Origin: Acidocella sp.
Lineage (GTDB): Bacteria; Pseudomonadota; Alphaproteobacteria; Acetobacterales; Acetobacteraceae
Direction of reading: 5' to 3'
NCBI GenBank assembly: GCA_029077825.1
Contig: JAQNCT010000006.1
Coordinates: forward strand, 1-64,000
Length of the DNA stretch: 64,000 nt
In this document: positions 37,583 to 47,285 of the stretch, in pieces
Layout: the number at the start of each line of letters is the position of its first letter
How positions within the stretch are numbered: position 1 is the stretch's first letter
The notes under the pieces: generated by a model
Database searches by the model: none
Told to the model about the DNA's origin: nothing
What the model saw: only the letters and a program-made list of their open reading frames with translations
Program-made: the position numbers and the translations under genes

Positions 37583-38715
37583 TCCAGCAACTCACCATAG
37601 ACGCTGAGCACGGCATATTGCATGGCCCGTACCGAGAAATTCTGGCCTACCATCGCCCTGGTGCGTTCCCCCCAGGCGAGGCGTTGGTTGGTGGAAAAAT
37701 CCAGCGCATGATCGAGCGCATCGGCAAGGGCCTTAGCGTCGCCCGGCGGCACCAGAAAACCAGTCTCACCATCCTGCACTGTGTCGCCTGCCCCGCCATG
37801 GTTGGTGGCGATGACCACCCTACCCATCGCTTGGGCCTCCACCACCGTACGGCCAAAACCTTCCGGGTCAGTTGACGCGTTCACCACGATGTCAGCCAGC
37901 ATCAAGGCCGCCGGCATATCTTCGGTATGTCCCACCATCCGCAGCCGGCCGGCAACGCCGAGCGACTCCGCCTGACTGATCAGGCTTTGTGCGTAATTTT
38001 CGCGCCCCTGGTCGCTTCCCACCAGCACCGCCACGGCGTTGGCGTGACGCATCATCGCCAGGGCCGCAATGAGCACCCGCTGGCCTTTCCATTCAGTCAG
38101 CCTGCCCGCCAGCATGATAATGGGGGCATCAACATCCAGCCGCCAATCACGCGCCAGCTTGGCCATCCGGTCACCCTGCACCAGGACTGGATCAAATTTA
38201 TCAGAATCCACGCCGCCCGGGATGATCCGCAGCCGGTCATCGCCCACCTTATGACGCTCACGTACCAGGCTGCCGATGAAGGCGCTGACGGCAATCACCC
38301 GGTCACCCGAGGCCATGACCGCATTATAGCGGCGCTTGAAGGGGGCATTCTCATTGTAAGTGCCATGATAACTGGTCACGAACGGGGTTTTGGTCCGCCT
38401 TGTAGCCCAGAGCGCTGACCAGGCCGGGGCGCGGGAATGGGCGTGAACAAGATCAATGGTCTCGTTTCTGATCAGCTTGGCAATCTGGGCGGCGTTGCGG
38501 CGCATGGTAAAAGGCGATTTCGACGCCAGCGGCAAGGTGATGATTCGGGCGCCGGCGCGGGTTGCCGCCGAGGCGAGTGTCCCGCCATCACAGGCGATGA
38601 TGGTTTTATGGCCAAGCGCGCTCAACGCTTCGGTGATCTCAATCACCACCCGCTCAGCCCCGCCGGTATCCAGCCGGGGCAAGACTTGTAATATTGTCCG
38701 CGCGTGGTCAGTCAT
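37579..38715 (-). CDS. Glycosyltransferase family 4
   Basis: GT-B fold retaining glycosyltransferase, 378 residues. The N-terminal part shows LPRLDTGGAERVVIEI (glycine-rich acceptor loop) and AHSRAPAWSALWA. The C-terminal part has the donor-binding EGFGRTVVEAQAMGRVVIAT (about 300-319, with the two glutamates) and GETGFLVPPGD. Probably adds a sugar to LPS core or O-antigen. Coupled to the GT9 gene by a 4-bp overlap; divergent from the esterase. Confidence 0.9.
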   Translation of the reverse strand: MTDHARTILQVLPRLDTGGAERVVIEITEALSALGHKTIIACDGGTLASAATRAGARIITLPLASKSPFTMRRNAAQIAKLIRNETIDLVHAHSRAPAWSALWATRRTKTPFVTSYHGTYNENAPFKRRYNAVMASGDRVIAVSAFIGSLVRERHKVGDDRLRIIPGGVDSDKFDPVLVQGDRMAKLARDWRLDVDAPIIMLAGRLTEWKGQRVLIAALAMMRHANAVAVLVGSDQGRENYAQSLISQAESLGVAGRLRMVGHTEDMPAALMLADIVVNASTDPEGFGRTVVEAQAMGRVVIATNHGGAGDTVQDGETGFLVPPGDAKALADALDHALDFSTNQRLAWGERTRAMVGQNFSVRAMQYAVLSVYGELLD

Positions 38716-38778
38716 TGTGGAAATTTAATCAAGCCGTTCATGTGCGCCGCGCTAACACGCTTTGCAACGGTTGGGGAG

Positions 38779-39543
38779 ATGAAGCCTGTGGGGATAACGA
38801 CAATCAGCCGTGAAGATGGCGTTAAACTGGCCTATGAGCTGCTGCCCGGCGCCGCGCCGATTGTGGTGTTTTTACCCGGCTTTGCCTCTGACATGGGCGG
38901 CACCAAGGCGATGGCGCTGCAAAGCCTATGTGCGGCGCGCGGCCAGGCCATGCTGCGGCTGGATTATTCCGGGCATGGCGCCAGCGGCGGGGACTTTGCA
39001 GATGGTAGCATCGGCAGCTGGACCGCCGATGCCGCCTTGGTGATTGCGCATGTTTGCCACAATGAAAGGCTGACACTGGTGGGCTCCTCGATGGGCGGCT
39101 GGATTGCGCTGCTGCTGGCCCGCCAGTTGGCAGAACAGGTGCAGAATTTACTGCTAATCGCCCCTGCCCCGGATTTTACCGCTGAGCTGGTTGAACCAGG
39201 ACTAACTGAAACGCAGCGGGCCGCTTTGGCGCGTGATGGGTTTTTCGCGCCACCCAGCGAATATGGCCCGCCGGTGCCCTTTACCGCCAAATTGCTGCAA
39301 GAAGGCCGCCAGCATTTACTGCTCGGCGCGGAAATTCCCATCACCTGCCCAGTGCGGATACTGCACGGCATGGCTGACACGGACGTGCCTTGGCGGCTGA
39401 GCCTGAGGCTGATCGAGACATTACAAAGCCAGGATGTGCAAGTTAATTTCATCAAGGACGGTAACCACCGGCTCTCACGCGAGGCTGATTTGCAACTGCT
39501 ACAACAAACCCTGGCGGCGCTCCTCGGCGAGAATGGCGCGTAG
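38779..39543 (+). CDS. Alpha/beta hydrolase (ABHD10-like esterase/thioesterase)
   Basis: Serine hydrolase with nucleophile motif GSSMGG, an FLPGFASDMGGTKAMALQSL segment and DYSGHGASGGDF, all typical of the ABHD10-like group of short acyl esterases and thioesterases. The catalytic Asp is in HGMADTDVPW and the His in GNHRLS near the C-terminus. The start is uncertain: ATG 38779 touches a GGGGAG site, GTG 38788 has better spacing (9 nt), and the frame is open back to 38704. About 254 residues. Its 3' end overlaps the convergent epimerase gene by 45 bp. Confidence 0.82.
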   Translation: MKPVGITTISREDGVKLAYELLPGAAPIVVFLPGFASDMGGTKAMALQSLCAARGQAMLRLDYSGHGASGGDFADGSIGSWTADAALVIAHVCHNERLTLVGSSMGGWIALLLARQLAEQVQNLLLIAPAPDFTAELVEPGLTETQRAALARDGFFAPPSEYGPPVPFTAKLLQEGRQHLLLGAEIPITCPVRILHGMADTDVPWRLSLRLIETLQSQDVQVNFIKDGNHRLSREADLQLLQQTLAALLGENGA

Positions 39544-40362
39544 ACCTTCGCGAAAAGTGGGGTACAACCAATTTATCCCAAGAACTGCCTTGGTTTTTTG
39601 ATTCGCAACCCGGCGGTTTTCGGCCCAGAACGAACATGCCATCGGGCTCATCGCGGGCAGCGCATCGCTAAACGCGACCTCAGACGGCGGGGCAACCCCT
39701 AAAAGAACGGCGGCCTCAACCACCACCTCAGCGCTGGCGGCGGGCTCATCGTCAGAAAAGTTGAAAATATTCAAGCCAGGTGCCGCGGTGCGCTGCATAG
39801 CGGCCAATACACCCTGCGCAATGTCATCACGGTGAATTCGGCCAAATAGATGCCCTGATTTGACCACGCGCCGGGCCGTGCCCGCTCGCAAATCGTCAAA
39901 CATTGAGCGGCCAGGGCCGTAAATGCCGGCGAGGCGGAAAATATCGATGATCCGGTTTGGAAATTTCGACCAGGCCGCCTCCGCCGCTACCCGGCGCTCA
40001 GCGCGTGGCGATTGCGGCGCCGGCGGTGTATCCTCATCCACCCAGCCACCATTGCGGTTGCCATATACGCCGGTGGTGGAAAGATAACCAATCCAGGCAA
40101 GATTTTTAGCCTCGGCAATTTGCCTCGCATATATTGCCAGCACCGGGTCGCCATGCTCATCAGGTGCGGCGGTGGAGAGAATATGAGTGGCCGAACCAAT
40201 CGCATCCGCAGCGGCATCAAAGCCAACAATACGAATACCATCAGGCGGTTTTTGCGCGGCGGCACGGCGAGACGTGGCGGTGACACGAAAGCCCGAGTTA
40301 CGCGCCGCCAGGGCAATGGCATGGCCTGAATAGCCAAAGCCGAAAATTAGCAGATCGGGCAT
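39499..40362 (-). CDS. NAD(P)-binding epimerase/dehydratase-like protein (YeeZ type)
   Basis: Extended SDR relative, 287 residues. The N-terminal Rossmann loop is LLIFGFGYSGHAIALAA (GxGYSG variant). LSTTGVYGNRNGGWVDE and RLAGIYGPGRS follow, as in the YeeZ group of sugar epimerase-like proteins. The canonical YxxxK is not clear, so catalysis is doubtful. It follows GST by 22 bp on the same strand, and its end overlaps the convergent esterase. Function unknown. Confidence 0.78.
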   Translation of the reverse strand: MPDLLIFGFGYSGHAIALAARNSGFRVTATSRRAAAQKPPDGIRIVGFDAAADAIGSATHILSTAAPDEHGDPVLAIYARQIAEAKNLAWIGYLSTTGVYGNRNGGWVDEDTPPAPQSPRAERRVAAEAAWSKFPNRIIDIFRLAGIYGPGRSMFDDLRAGTARRVVKSGHLFGRIHRDDIAQGVLAAMQRTAAPGLNIFNFSDDEPAASAEVVVEAAVLLGVAPPSEVAFSDALPAMSPMACSFWAENRRVANQKTKAVLGINWLYPTFREGLRAILAEERRQGLL

Positions 40363-40384
40363 GAGAAAACCTCTGACCTTGTCG

Positions 40385-41053
40385 TTAAAAATCCAAATCC
40401 GAATAATGCGGTGGCGGTGCCAGGCCGGTCATACGGTCAGCCAATATGGCACGGAAAGATGGCCTAGATTTCATCCGCGCGTACCAATCCTTCGCAGGTG
40501 CCGAGAGTGTCCAATCAACATCGCCCAGGAAATCAAGCGATGACAGAAAGGCTGCGGCTGCGAAATCAGCCACCGAGAGATTGGCGCCCGCCAGCCATTT
40601 GCGGTTCTCCGCCAGCCAGCCGATATAATTAAGGTGGTTTTTAATATTGGCATAACCTGCCCGCAGCGCACCGGCTTCAGGAGCACCCAGGCCCAACGCC
40701 TGCTTCATGGATTTTTCCCACAACAGGTTGCGCCCCACCTCATCGGAAAATTTATGGTCAAACCAGGTTGCCAACCTTCGCACCTCCACCCGTTCGGAAA
40801 TGGTGCGGCCCATCAAATTCGTGTCCGGGTAGGCTTCGTCAAGATATTCGCAGATGACGGCGGAGTCCGGGATGACCAAACCATTATCCTCAACCAGCGT
40901 GGGCACAGTGGCCGCCGGGTTCAAAGCCAGATATTCAGGGCGACGCTGCCAGGACTTCTCCACGCGCAGTTCGAAAGGCAAACGCTTTTCAGCGAGTACC
41001 AAGCGAACTTTGCGCGAATATGGCGACAGCGGCAAATGATATAAGATTCGCAT
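40385..41053 (-). CDS. Glutathione S-transferase family protein
   Basis: Thioredoxin-fold N-terminal domain (residues 1-80: RILYHLPLSPYSRKVRLVLA, NPAATVPTLVEDNG, the glutathione site VIPDSAVICEYLDE) and a helical C-terminal domain. The SPYSRK motif gives Ser11 or Tyr10 as likely catalytic residues. Length 222. It lies 43 bp after gltB on the same strand and 22 bp before the epimerase gene, so may be co-transcribed. Substrate unknown. Confidence 0.87.
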   Translation of the reverse strand: MRILYHLPLSPYSRKVRLVLAEKRLPFELRVEKSWQRRPEYLALNPAATVPTLVEDNGLVIPDSAVICEYLDEAYPDTNLMGRTISERVEVRRLATWFDHKFSDEVGRNLLWEKSMKQALGLGAPEAGALRAGYANIKNHLNYIGWLAENRKWLAGANLSVADFAAAAFLSSLDFLGDVDWTLSAPAKDWYARMKSRPSFRAILADRMTGLAPPPHYSDLDF

Positions 41054-41096
41054 ACCACTGTTATGCCATCAGATTAAGCCTGATAAAAGTCCGACC

Positions 41097-44000
41097 TCAG
41101 GCCCGCACGGCGGTGATCTCCTCGTTCAGCGGGCTGGCGAGGTATTTCACATATTCGCGCGGCACGATCTGCCAGAAATGTGGCAACGCCCGGTCCCAGT
41201 CATTCAACAAGGTGGCGGCATAGCGGCTTTGGGTTTCGGAAACATGCCGCCCAATGAGATTTTTCAGCACAACTTCCCAATGGCTGGTCGCAACGCGCTG
41301 CCAATGCAGCGACTCGCCGTTGACCCGCATTTCAAACTTCTTATCAGGGTCGTAAACAAACGCATGACCGCCGGTAAAGCCAGCGCCAAAGTTTTCACCA
41401 ATATCACCCAGAACCACCACTGTACCGCCGGTCATGTACTCGCAACCGTTAGAGCCAATGCCTTCAACGACGGCGGTGGCACCAGAGTTGCGTACCGCAA
41501 AACGCTCACCAGCTTTGCCCGCCGCATAAAGCTCACCCGACGTAGCGCCGTACAATACGGTGTTACCGATGATGGTGTTCTCGTTACTCACAAGCTTAGA
41601 TGATGGCGCCGGGCGCACCACAATGGTCGCACCGGAGAGGCCCTTACCGACGTAATCGTTGGAATCGCCAAACACCTCCAGCTTTAAACCCGCCACCGCA
41701 AAAGCGCCGAGCGATTGACCCGCCGAGCCGCGCAGCCGAACCGTGACATGGTTTGGCTGCAATTTCACGCCTTTAAACTTCCGCACAATCTGCGAGGAGA
41801 ATTTGGTGCCTATCGCACGGTGCGTGTTGCGGATATTATATTGCAACTGCATTTTGTCGCCGTGGTCGAAGAAGGCGCTGGCGTCCTTGATCATCTGCGC
41901 ATCAAGGGTTTCAGGCACTTCATTGCGCCCAGCGCGGGTGCAGTAGCGTGCGTGGCCGCCAGGATCCGCCTGCGCGAGAATCGGATTGAGATCGAGGTCA
42001 TCCAGAATATCAGCACCGCGGCTAACCTGATGCAGCAAATCGGTGCGTCCGATAATATCCTGGATGCGCTTGAAGCCGAGCGAGGCGAGAATACCGCGTA
42101 CATCTTCGGCGATGAACGAGAATAGGTTGATGACCTTCTCGGGCGAGCCTTCAAATTTCGCCCGTAACGCTTCATCCTGCGTGCAAACACCCACCGGACA
42201 GGTGTTGGAATGGCATTGGCGCACCATGATGCAGCCCATTGCCACCAGCGAGGCAGTGCCGATGCCAAATTCCTCAGCGCCCAACATAGCCGCAATCACC
42301 ACATCGCGTCCGGTTTTAATGCCGCCGTCGGCACGCAAAGTTACAGTGTGGCGCAAGCGGTTAAGGGTAAGCACCTGATGCACTTCGGAGAGGCCCATCT
42401 CCCACGGCATGCCAGCATACTTCACCGATGATTGTGGCGATGCGCCAGTGCCGCCGACATGGCCGGAGATCAAAATCGCATCGGCCTTGGCCTTGGCAAC
42501 ACCGGCGGCGATGGTGCCGATACCGGAGCGCGAAACCAGCTTCACGCAAACCGTCGCATCCGGGTTTATCTGTTTGAGATCATAAATAAGCTGAGCCAGA
42601 TCCTCGATGGAATAAATATCGTGGTGCGGCGGCGGTGAAATGAGCATCACGCCAGGTGTGGCGTGGCGTAGCTTAGCGATAAGTTCTGTCACCTTGAAGC
42701 CGGGCAACTGCCCGCCCTCACCCGGCTTGGCACCTTGCGCAATTTTAATCTCGATTTCCTTGCAGTTATTGAGATACTGCGCGGTGACACCGAACCGGCC
42801 TGAGGCGATTTGTTTGATTGCCGATGAAGCGTTGTCACCATTGGCACGCGGCTCTGAACGCGCCGGGTCCTCACCACCTTCACCGGAATCGGAACGAGCA
42901 CCGATGCGGTTCATCGCAATCGAGAGTGTCTCGTGCGCCTCCGGGCTTAATGCGCCGAGTGAAATGCCGGGCGCCAGCAGGCGCTTACGAATTTCAGTAA
43001 CACTTTCAACATCATCAACCGGAATTGGCGTGACATTGTCGCTACGGAAATCAAGCAAATCGCGGAGCGCTACCGGGGCTTGGCGGCGCACCGCATCAGC
43101 GTAACGACGGTAAAGTTGATAGGAATCCGAGCCAACCGCAGTCTGCAACAAATGAACGGCGTTGTTATCAAATGCGTGGGTTTCACCAGAACGGCGTAAA
43201 CGATACGCACCACCAACTTCAAGCGGCACAACATTACCGTTCCAGGCCGCCTTATGCAGCTCCAGCACCTTGTGCGCGATGCCCGGCAAGCCGATGCCGG
43301 AAATACGCGAGGCCATGCCTGGGAAAAATTCACCAACCAATGCACGAGATAACCCAATGGCTTCAAAATTATAGCCACCGCGATAGGAGGCGACCATTGA
43401 GATTCCTAGCTTACTCATGACCTTCAGCAAGCCTTTATCGATCGCCTTTTTATAACGGCCAATGGCTTCCTTGAGGCTAAGCTTGCCGAACAAGCCACGC
43501 GCATGGCGGTCTGCAATGCTCTCCTGCGCCAAATACGCATTTACAGTGGTGGCGCCAACGCCGATCAGCACTGCAAAATAATGCACATCCAAACATTCCG
43601 CGCAGCGCACGTTCAGGCTGGTGAAAGTACGCAGCGATTGCCGCACCAGATGCGTATGCACCGCACCCGTGGCCAGAATCATCGGGATCGGCGCGCGCTT
43701 CTGGCTCATTGCCTCATCAGTCAGGATCACGTGGGTGCAACCGGCGCGAACGCCTTCTTCAGCTTCGCGGCGAATGCGTTCAAGGGCACGGCGCAAGCCG
43801 CCTTCACCATTGATCACCTTGAAGGTGCAATCCACCACGCAAGCTGCATCGCCCATGGTCTTGCGCATCGCATCGAATTCGGCGGTTGATAAAACCGGTG
43901 TGTCAAGCTGCAACAAATTGCATTGCTCAGCATCTTCATCCAGCACGTTGCCAAGATTTCCAAGCCGGGTCTTCAAGCTCATCACCCGGGTTTCGCGCAA

Positions 44001-45635
44001 ACTGTCAATCGCCGGGTTGGTCACCTGGCTAAAGCTCTGGCGGAAATAATGATGCAGTCCACGGTATTTTTCTGACAACACCGCGATCGGTGTATCATCG
44101 CCCATCGAGCCAACAGCTTCGGATGCATCGTCGACCATCGGCTGCAATAAAAGTTCCAGCTCTTCAAGCGTATATCCCACCGCCAACTGGCGGCGGCGTA
44201 ACTCCTCAGCCTCAAAGCGTACTGGCTCCGGCGCATCGGTCTTGACGATATGGTCAATCACCGTAATGCCCTTGGTCCAGGCGCCAAAATTCTGGCGCGC
44301 AGCCAGCATGTCTTTCATTTCAGTGTCGTGATAGAATTTTGGTGCGTTCAAGTCCACGCCGATCGTCTGGCCCGGGCCGACATGGCCTTTCTCAACGATA
44401 TGTTCTTCATCGAACTTCACCATACCGGTCTCGGAGCCAACCACCAGCATATGATTGGTTGTAACGCAATAACGTAAAGGGCGCAGTCCATTACGGTCCA
44501 GTCCGGCGATGACAAAACGACCATCGGTAGCGGTGATCGCCGCGGGGCCATCCCAGGGTTCCATCACCACGTTGCAATACAGGAACAAATCCCGGTGCGC
44601 CTTGGGCATTGAGGAATCATTGCCGATCGATGGTGGAATCATCAAAGCTTTTGCCATCGGCGCATCGCGCCCGGCCCGCACCAGCAGTTCAAACACGTTA
44701 TCAAGAGATGCCGTATCAGACCCGCCAGCTTGCACCACCGGCTTCACGGCATCGAGGAACTCGTTCAGCCCTTCGGCGGCCAAACGAGTCTCATGGCTCT
44801 TCATCCAATTGATGTTGCCCGCAACGGTGTTGATTTCACCATTATGCGCCAGCATACGAAAAGGCTGCGCCAGACGCCAGGTGGGGAACGTGTTGGTGGA
44901 ATAACGCTGATGATAAATAGCAAAGCGCGAGACAAAGCGCTCATCCATCAAATCAGGATAAAAATCTGTCAGGCTGGCAGCCAGAAACATGCCTTTGTAG
45001 ATAATCGACCGGCAGGACAGTGAGCATAAATAGAGTTCGGGAATCTGTGCTGCAATCGCCGCTTTTTCAATTTTGCGGCGGATGATGTAAAGCTCGCGCT
45101 CAAACACCTCCTCCGACACATCACGTGCGTTCCACAGCATGATCTGTTCAATTTCAGGCCGGGTGGCATTGGCTTTTTCACCGATGCACTCAACATTAAT
45201 TGGCACCTGCCGCCAGCCATAGATGCGATAACCGAAGTTCAGAATTTCCGTCTCGACGATCTGCCGGCAAATTTCCTGCGCCGCCAGGTCAGTCTTGGGC
45301 AAAAACACCTGCCCCACCGCGATCGGGCCTTCACGCAACCTATCGCCGCCACGCTTGACTTCGGCGGCAAAGAAATCCTGTGGAATCTCGATGTGAATGC
45401 CAGCACCATCGCCGGTTTTACCATCAGCGTCCACAGCACCGCGGTGCCATACCGCTTTCAGCGCATCGATGCCCGCCTGCACGATATCACGGCGCTTTTT
45501 GCCATCCAACGCTGCGATCATGCCGACGCCGCACGCATCATGCTCTTGGGCGGAATTATAAGTATGCTCAAGAGTTTTTTCATTAGCGGCCCATGCTGCC
45601 AAAAACTCAGAACCGGTTTCCATCGACATATTCAA
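41097..45635 (-). CDS. gltB: Glutamate synthase (NADPH) large subunit
   Basis: Makes glutamate from glutamine and 2-oxoglutarate with the GltD small subunit. At 1512 residues it has the N-terminal glutaminase domain with catalytic Cys35 in EHDACGVGMIA after a removable propeptide. The central domain, the FMN-binding synthase barrel, the [3Fe-4S] cysteines in MVRQCHSNTCPVGVCTQD and the C-terminal GXGXG-like beta-helix (GATSGELYAAGKAGERFAVR) follow. It lies 14 bp after gltD, the reverse of the E. coli gltB-gltD order. Confidence 0.95.
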   Translation of the reverse strand: MNMSMETGSEFLAAWAANEKTLEHTYNSAQEHDACGVGMIAALDGKKRRDIVQAGIDALKAVWHRGAVDADGKTGDGAGIHIEIPQDFFAAEVKRGGDRLREGPIAVGQVFLPKTDLAAQEICRQIVETEILNFGYRIYGWRQVPINVECIGEKANATRPEIEQIMLWNARDVSEEVFERELYIIRRKIEKAAIAAQIPELYLCSLSCRSIIYKGMFLAASLTDFYPDLMDERFVSRFAIYHQRYSTNTFPTWRLAQPFRMLAHNGEINTVAGNINWMKSHETRLAAEGLNEFLDAVKPVVQAGGSDTASLDNVFELLVRAGRDAPMAKALMIPPSIGNDSSMPKAHRDLFLYCNVVMEPWDGPAAITATDGRFVIAGLDRNGLRPLRYCVTTNHMLVVGSETGMVKFDEEHIVEKGHVGPGQTIGVDLNAPKFYHDTEMKDMLAARQNFGAWTKGITVIDHIVKTDAPEPVRFEAEELRRRQLAVGYTLEELELLLQPMVDDASEAVGSMGDDTPIAVLSEKYRGLHHYFRQSFSQVTNPAIDSLRETRVMSLKTRLGNLGNVLDEDAEQCNLLQLDTPVLSTAEFDAMRKTMGDAACVVDCTFKVINGEGGLRRALERIRREAEEGVRAGCTHVILTDEAMSQKRAPIPMILATGAVHTHLVRQSLRTFTSLNVRCAECLDVHYFAVLIGVGATTVNAYLAQESIADRHARGLFGKLSLKEAIGRYKKAIDKGLLKVMSKLGISMVASYRGGYNFEAIGLSRALVGEFFPGMASRISGIGLPGIAHKVLELHKAAWNGNVVPLEVGGAYRLRRSGETHAFDNNAVHLLQTAVGSDSYQLYRRYADAVRRQAPVALRDLLDFRSDNVTPIPVDDVESVTEIRKRLLAPGISLGALSPEAHETLSIAMNRIGARSDSGEGGEDPARSEPRANGDNASSAIKQIASGRFGVTAQYLNNCKEIEIKIAQGAKPGEGGQLPGFKVTELIAKLRHATPGVMLISPPPHHDIYSIEDLAQLIYDLKQINPDATVCVKLVSRSGIGTIAAGVAKAKADAILISGHVGGTGASPQSSVKYAGMPWEMGLSEVHQVLTLNRLRHTVTLRADGGIKTGRDVVIAAMLGAEEFGIGTASLVAMGCIMVRQCHSNTCPVGVCTQDEALRAKFEGSPEKVINLFSFIAEDVRGILASLGFKRIQDIIGRTDLLHQVSRGADILDDLDLNPILAQADPGGHARYCTRAGRNEVPETLDAQMIKDASAFFDHGDKMQLQYNIRNTHRAIGTKFSSQIVRKFKGVKLQPNHVTVRLRGSAGQSLGAFAVAGLKLEVFGDSNDYVGKGLSGATIVVRPAPSSKLVSNENTIIGNTVLYGATSGELYAAGKAGERFAVRNSGATAVVEGIGSNGCEYMTGGTVVVLGDIGENFGAGFTGGHAFVYDPDKKFEMRVNGESLHWQRVATSHWEVVLKNLIGRHVSETQSRYAATLLNDWDRALPHFWQIVPREYVKYLASPLNEEITAVRA

Positions 45636-45649
45636 AAACTCCGAAATAA

Positions 45650-47086
45650 TTATTCAGCGGCCTGGGCAAAGCCCTGGCTGACCTGGATATATTCATTGAT
45701 TTGGGCGGCCGCATCGCGACCGTCACGGATGGCCCACACAACGAGGCTGGCACCGCGCACAATATCGCCGGCGGCAAACACGCCAGGCAGGTTGGTCATG
45801 AAGCTGCGTGGATCGGTCTTTAAAGTTCCCCAGCGCGTGACTTTCAAATCCTTCTCGCCGAATGCCAATGGCATGTCCTCGGGGTCAAACCCGAGCGCCT
45901 TAATGACGAGATCAGCTTCCACATTGAAGGAACTGCCGGCGATGACATCAACCGACTGCCTACCTGAAGCATCCGGCAGACCCAGATGCATGCGCGTGGC
46001 CCGCACTGCGGTAACTTTATCATCGCCAAGGAAAGCCTCAGGTGCGGCCAGCCAATCAAAAACCACGCCCTCATCCTCGGCATTGCCAACCTCGCGCAAA
46101 CTGCCCGGCATATTGGCACGGTCGCGGCGGTACAGGCAGGTCACCGTTTCAGCCCCTTGCCGTACCGCGGTGCGAACACAATCCATTGCGGTATCACCAC
46201 CGCCAATTACAACCACTTTTTTGCCTTGGGCGTTCAACAAGCCGGAATCAAAATCCGGCACGCTGTCACCCAGCCCCTGGCGGTTTGAGGTTATGAGATA
46301 ATCCAGCGCCGGAACGATGCCTGGCAGCCCAGCCCCCGGCCCGCCGATTTCACGTGGCTTATACACGCCGGTCGCGATCAGCACAGCATCGTGCTTGGCG
46401 CGCAGTTCAGAGAATGGAATTTTGCCGCCGATATCGGTGTTCAACTCAAATGTCACGCCGCCGTCGCTCAGCCATTTGGCACGGCGAATTACAATGTCCT
46501 TCTCCAACTTGAAGCCGGGAATACCGTAAATCAGCAGGCCGCCGACGCGGTCATGCCGGTCATAAACAGTGACCTGATAGCCCTGCCTACGCAGCGCTTC
46601 AGCCGCCGCCAAGCCAGCCGGGCCAGCACCAATAATGCCAACCGAGAAGGTGAGCTCCCGCAGGCAGGTGATCGGCTTCACCCAGCCTTTCTCAAAGGCG
46701 GTGTCAGTGACGTAACGCTCGACCGCGCCAATGGTGACGCTTTCAAAGCCTTTTTCAATGACGCAATTGCCTTCGCAGAGCCGGTCCTGCGGACAGATAC
46801 GGCCGCAAATTTCGGGAAAGGTGTTGGTGGCTGACGAAATCTCATACGCTTCCTCCAGCCGCCCTTCCGCCGTCAGTTTCAACCAATCGGGAATGTTGTT
46901 TGAAAGCGGGCAATGGATTGAGCAGAACGGAATGCCACACTGGCTGCATCGGCTTGATTGTGCCTTGGCGGACTGCACGTCAAATTTTTTATAAATCTCA
47001 TCAAAGTCAGCCGCACGTTCGCTGATCGAGCGCTTCTCCGGCGTTTTTTGAGTCAGATGAGTAAATTGCAGCATCTTTTCAGCCAT
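45650..47086 (-). CDS. gltD: Glutamate synthase small subunit
   Basis: FAD protein passing electrons from NADPH through two [4Fe-4S] clusters to GltB. The N-terminal cluster cysteines are in RCSQCGIPFCSIHCPL and ICGRICPQDRLCEGNC. The FAD loop is VGIIGAGPAGLAAAEALRR and the NADPH loop is VVVIGGGDTAMDCVR. Length 478. First gene of the gltD-gltB unit. Confidence 0.95.
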   Translation of the reverse strand: MAEKMLQFTHLTQKTPEKRSISERAADFDEIYKKFDVQSAKAQSSRCSQCGIPFCSIHCPLSNNIPDWLKLTAEGRLEEAYEISSATNTFPEICGRICPQDRLCEGNCVIEKGFESVTIGAVERYVTDTAFEKGWVKPITCLRELTFSVGIIGAGPAGLAAAEALRRQGYQVTVYDRHDRVGGLLIYGIPGFKLEKDIVIRRAKWLSDGGVTFELNTDIGGKIPFSELRAKHDAVLIATGVYKPREIGGPGAGLPGIVPALDYLITSNRQGLGDSVPDFDSGLLNAQGKKVVVIGGGDTAMDCVRTAVRQGAETVTCLYRRDRANMPGSLREVGNAEDEGVVFDWLAAPEAFLGDDKVTAVRATRMHLGLPDASGRQSVDVIAGSSFNVEADLVIKALGFDPEDMPLAFGEKDLKVTRWGTLKTDPRSFMTNLPGVFAAGDIVRGASLVVWAIRDGRDAAAQINEYIQVSQGFAQAAE

Positions 47087-47260
47087 GGCGGGTCTTCCTT
47101 CCGGCGTGCTTGCGCCGCGCGATTGTGCGCTGCGAAAATGAGAAGTGCGTCTTAACGCGCTTTTATGGGGATTACCAGCGTTTTTTATATATTATAGCAG
47201 CTACACTGCCGTATATAAGACCAAAAACCAACAGTGATGGGTGCGACCCCTCGATATACC

Positions 47261-47285
47261 CCAATAAAAACGTCCGATAACGGAC
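47261..47285 (-). terminator. Short terminator after the NDUFA9-like gene
   Basis: On the minus strand GTCCG, loop TTAT, CGGAC (47272-47285) is followed by GTTTTTATT. It begins directly after the TAG stop at 47286. The stem is only 5 bp, so it may be leaky. The rest of the 47087-47285 spacer shows no gene and should hold the gltD promoter. Confidence 0.6.
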
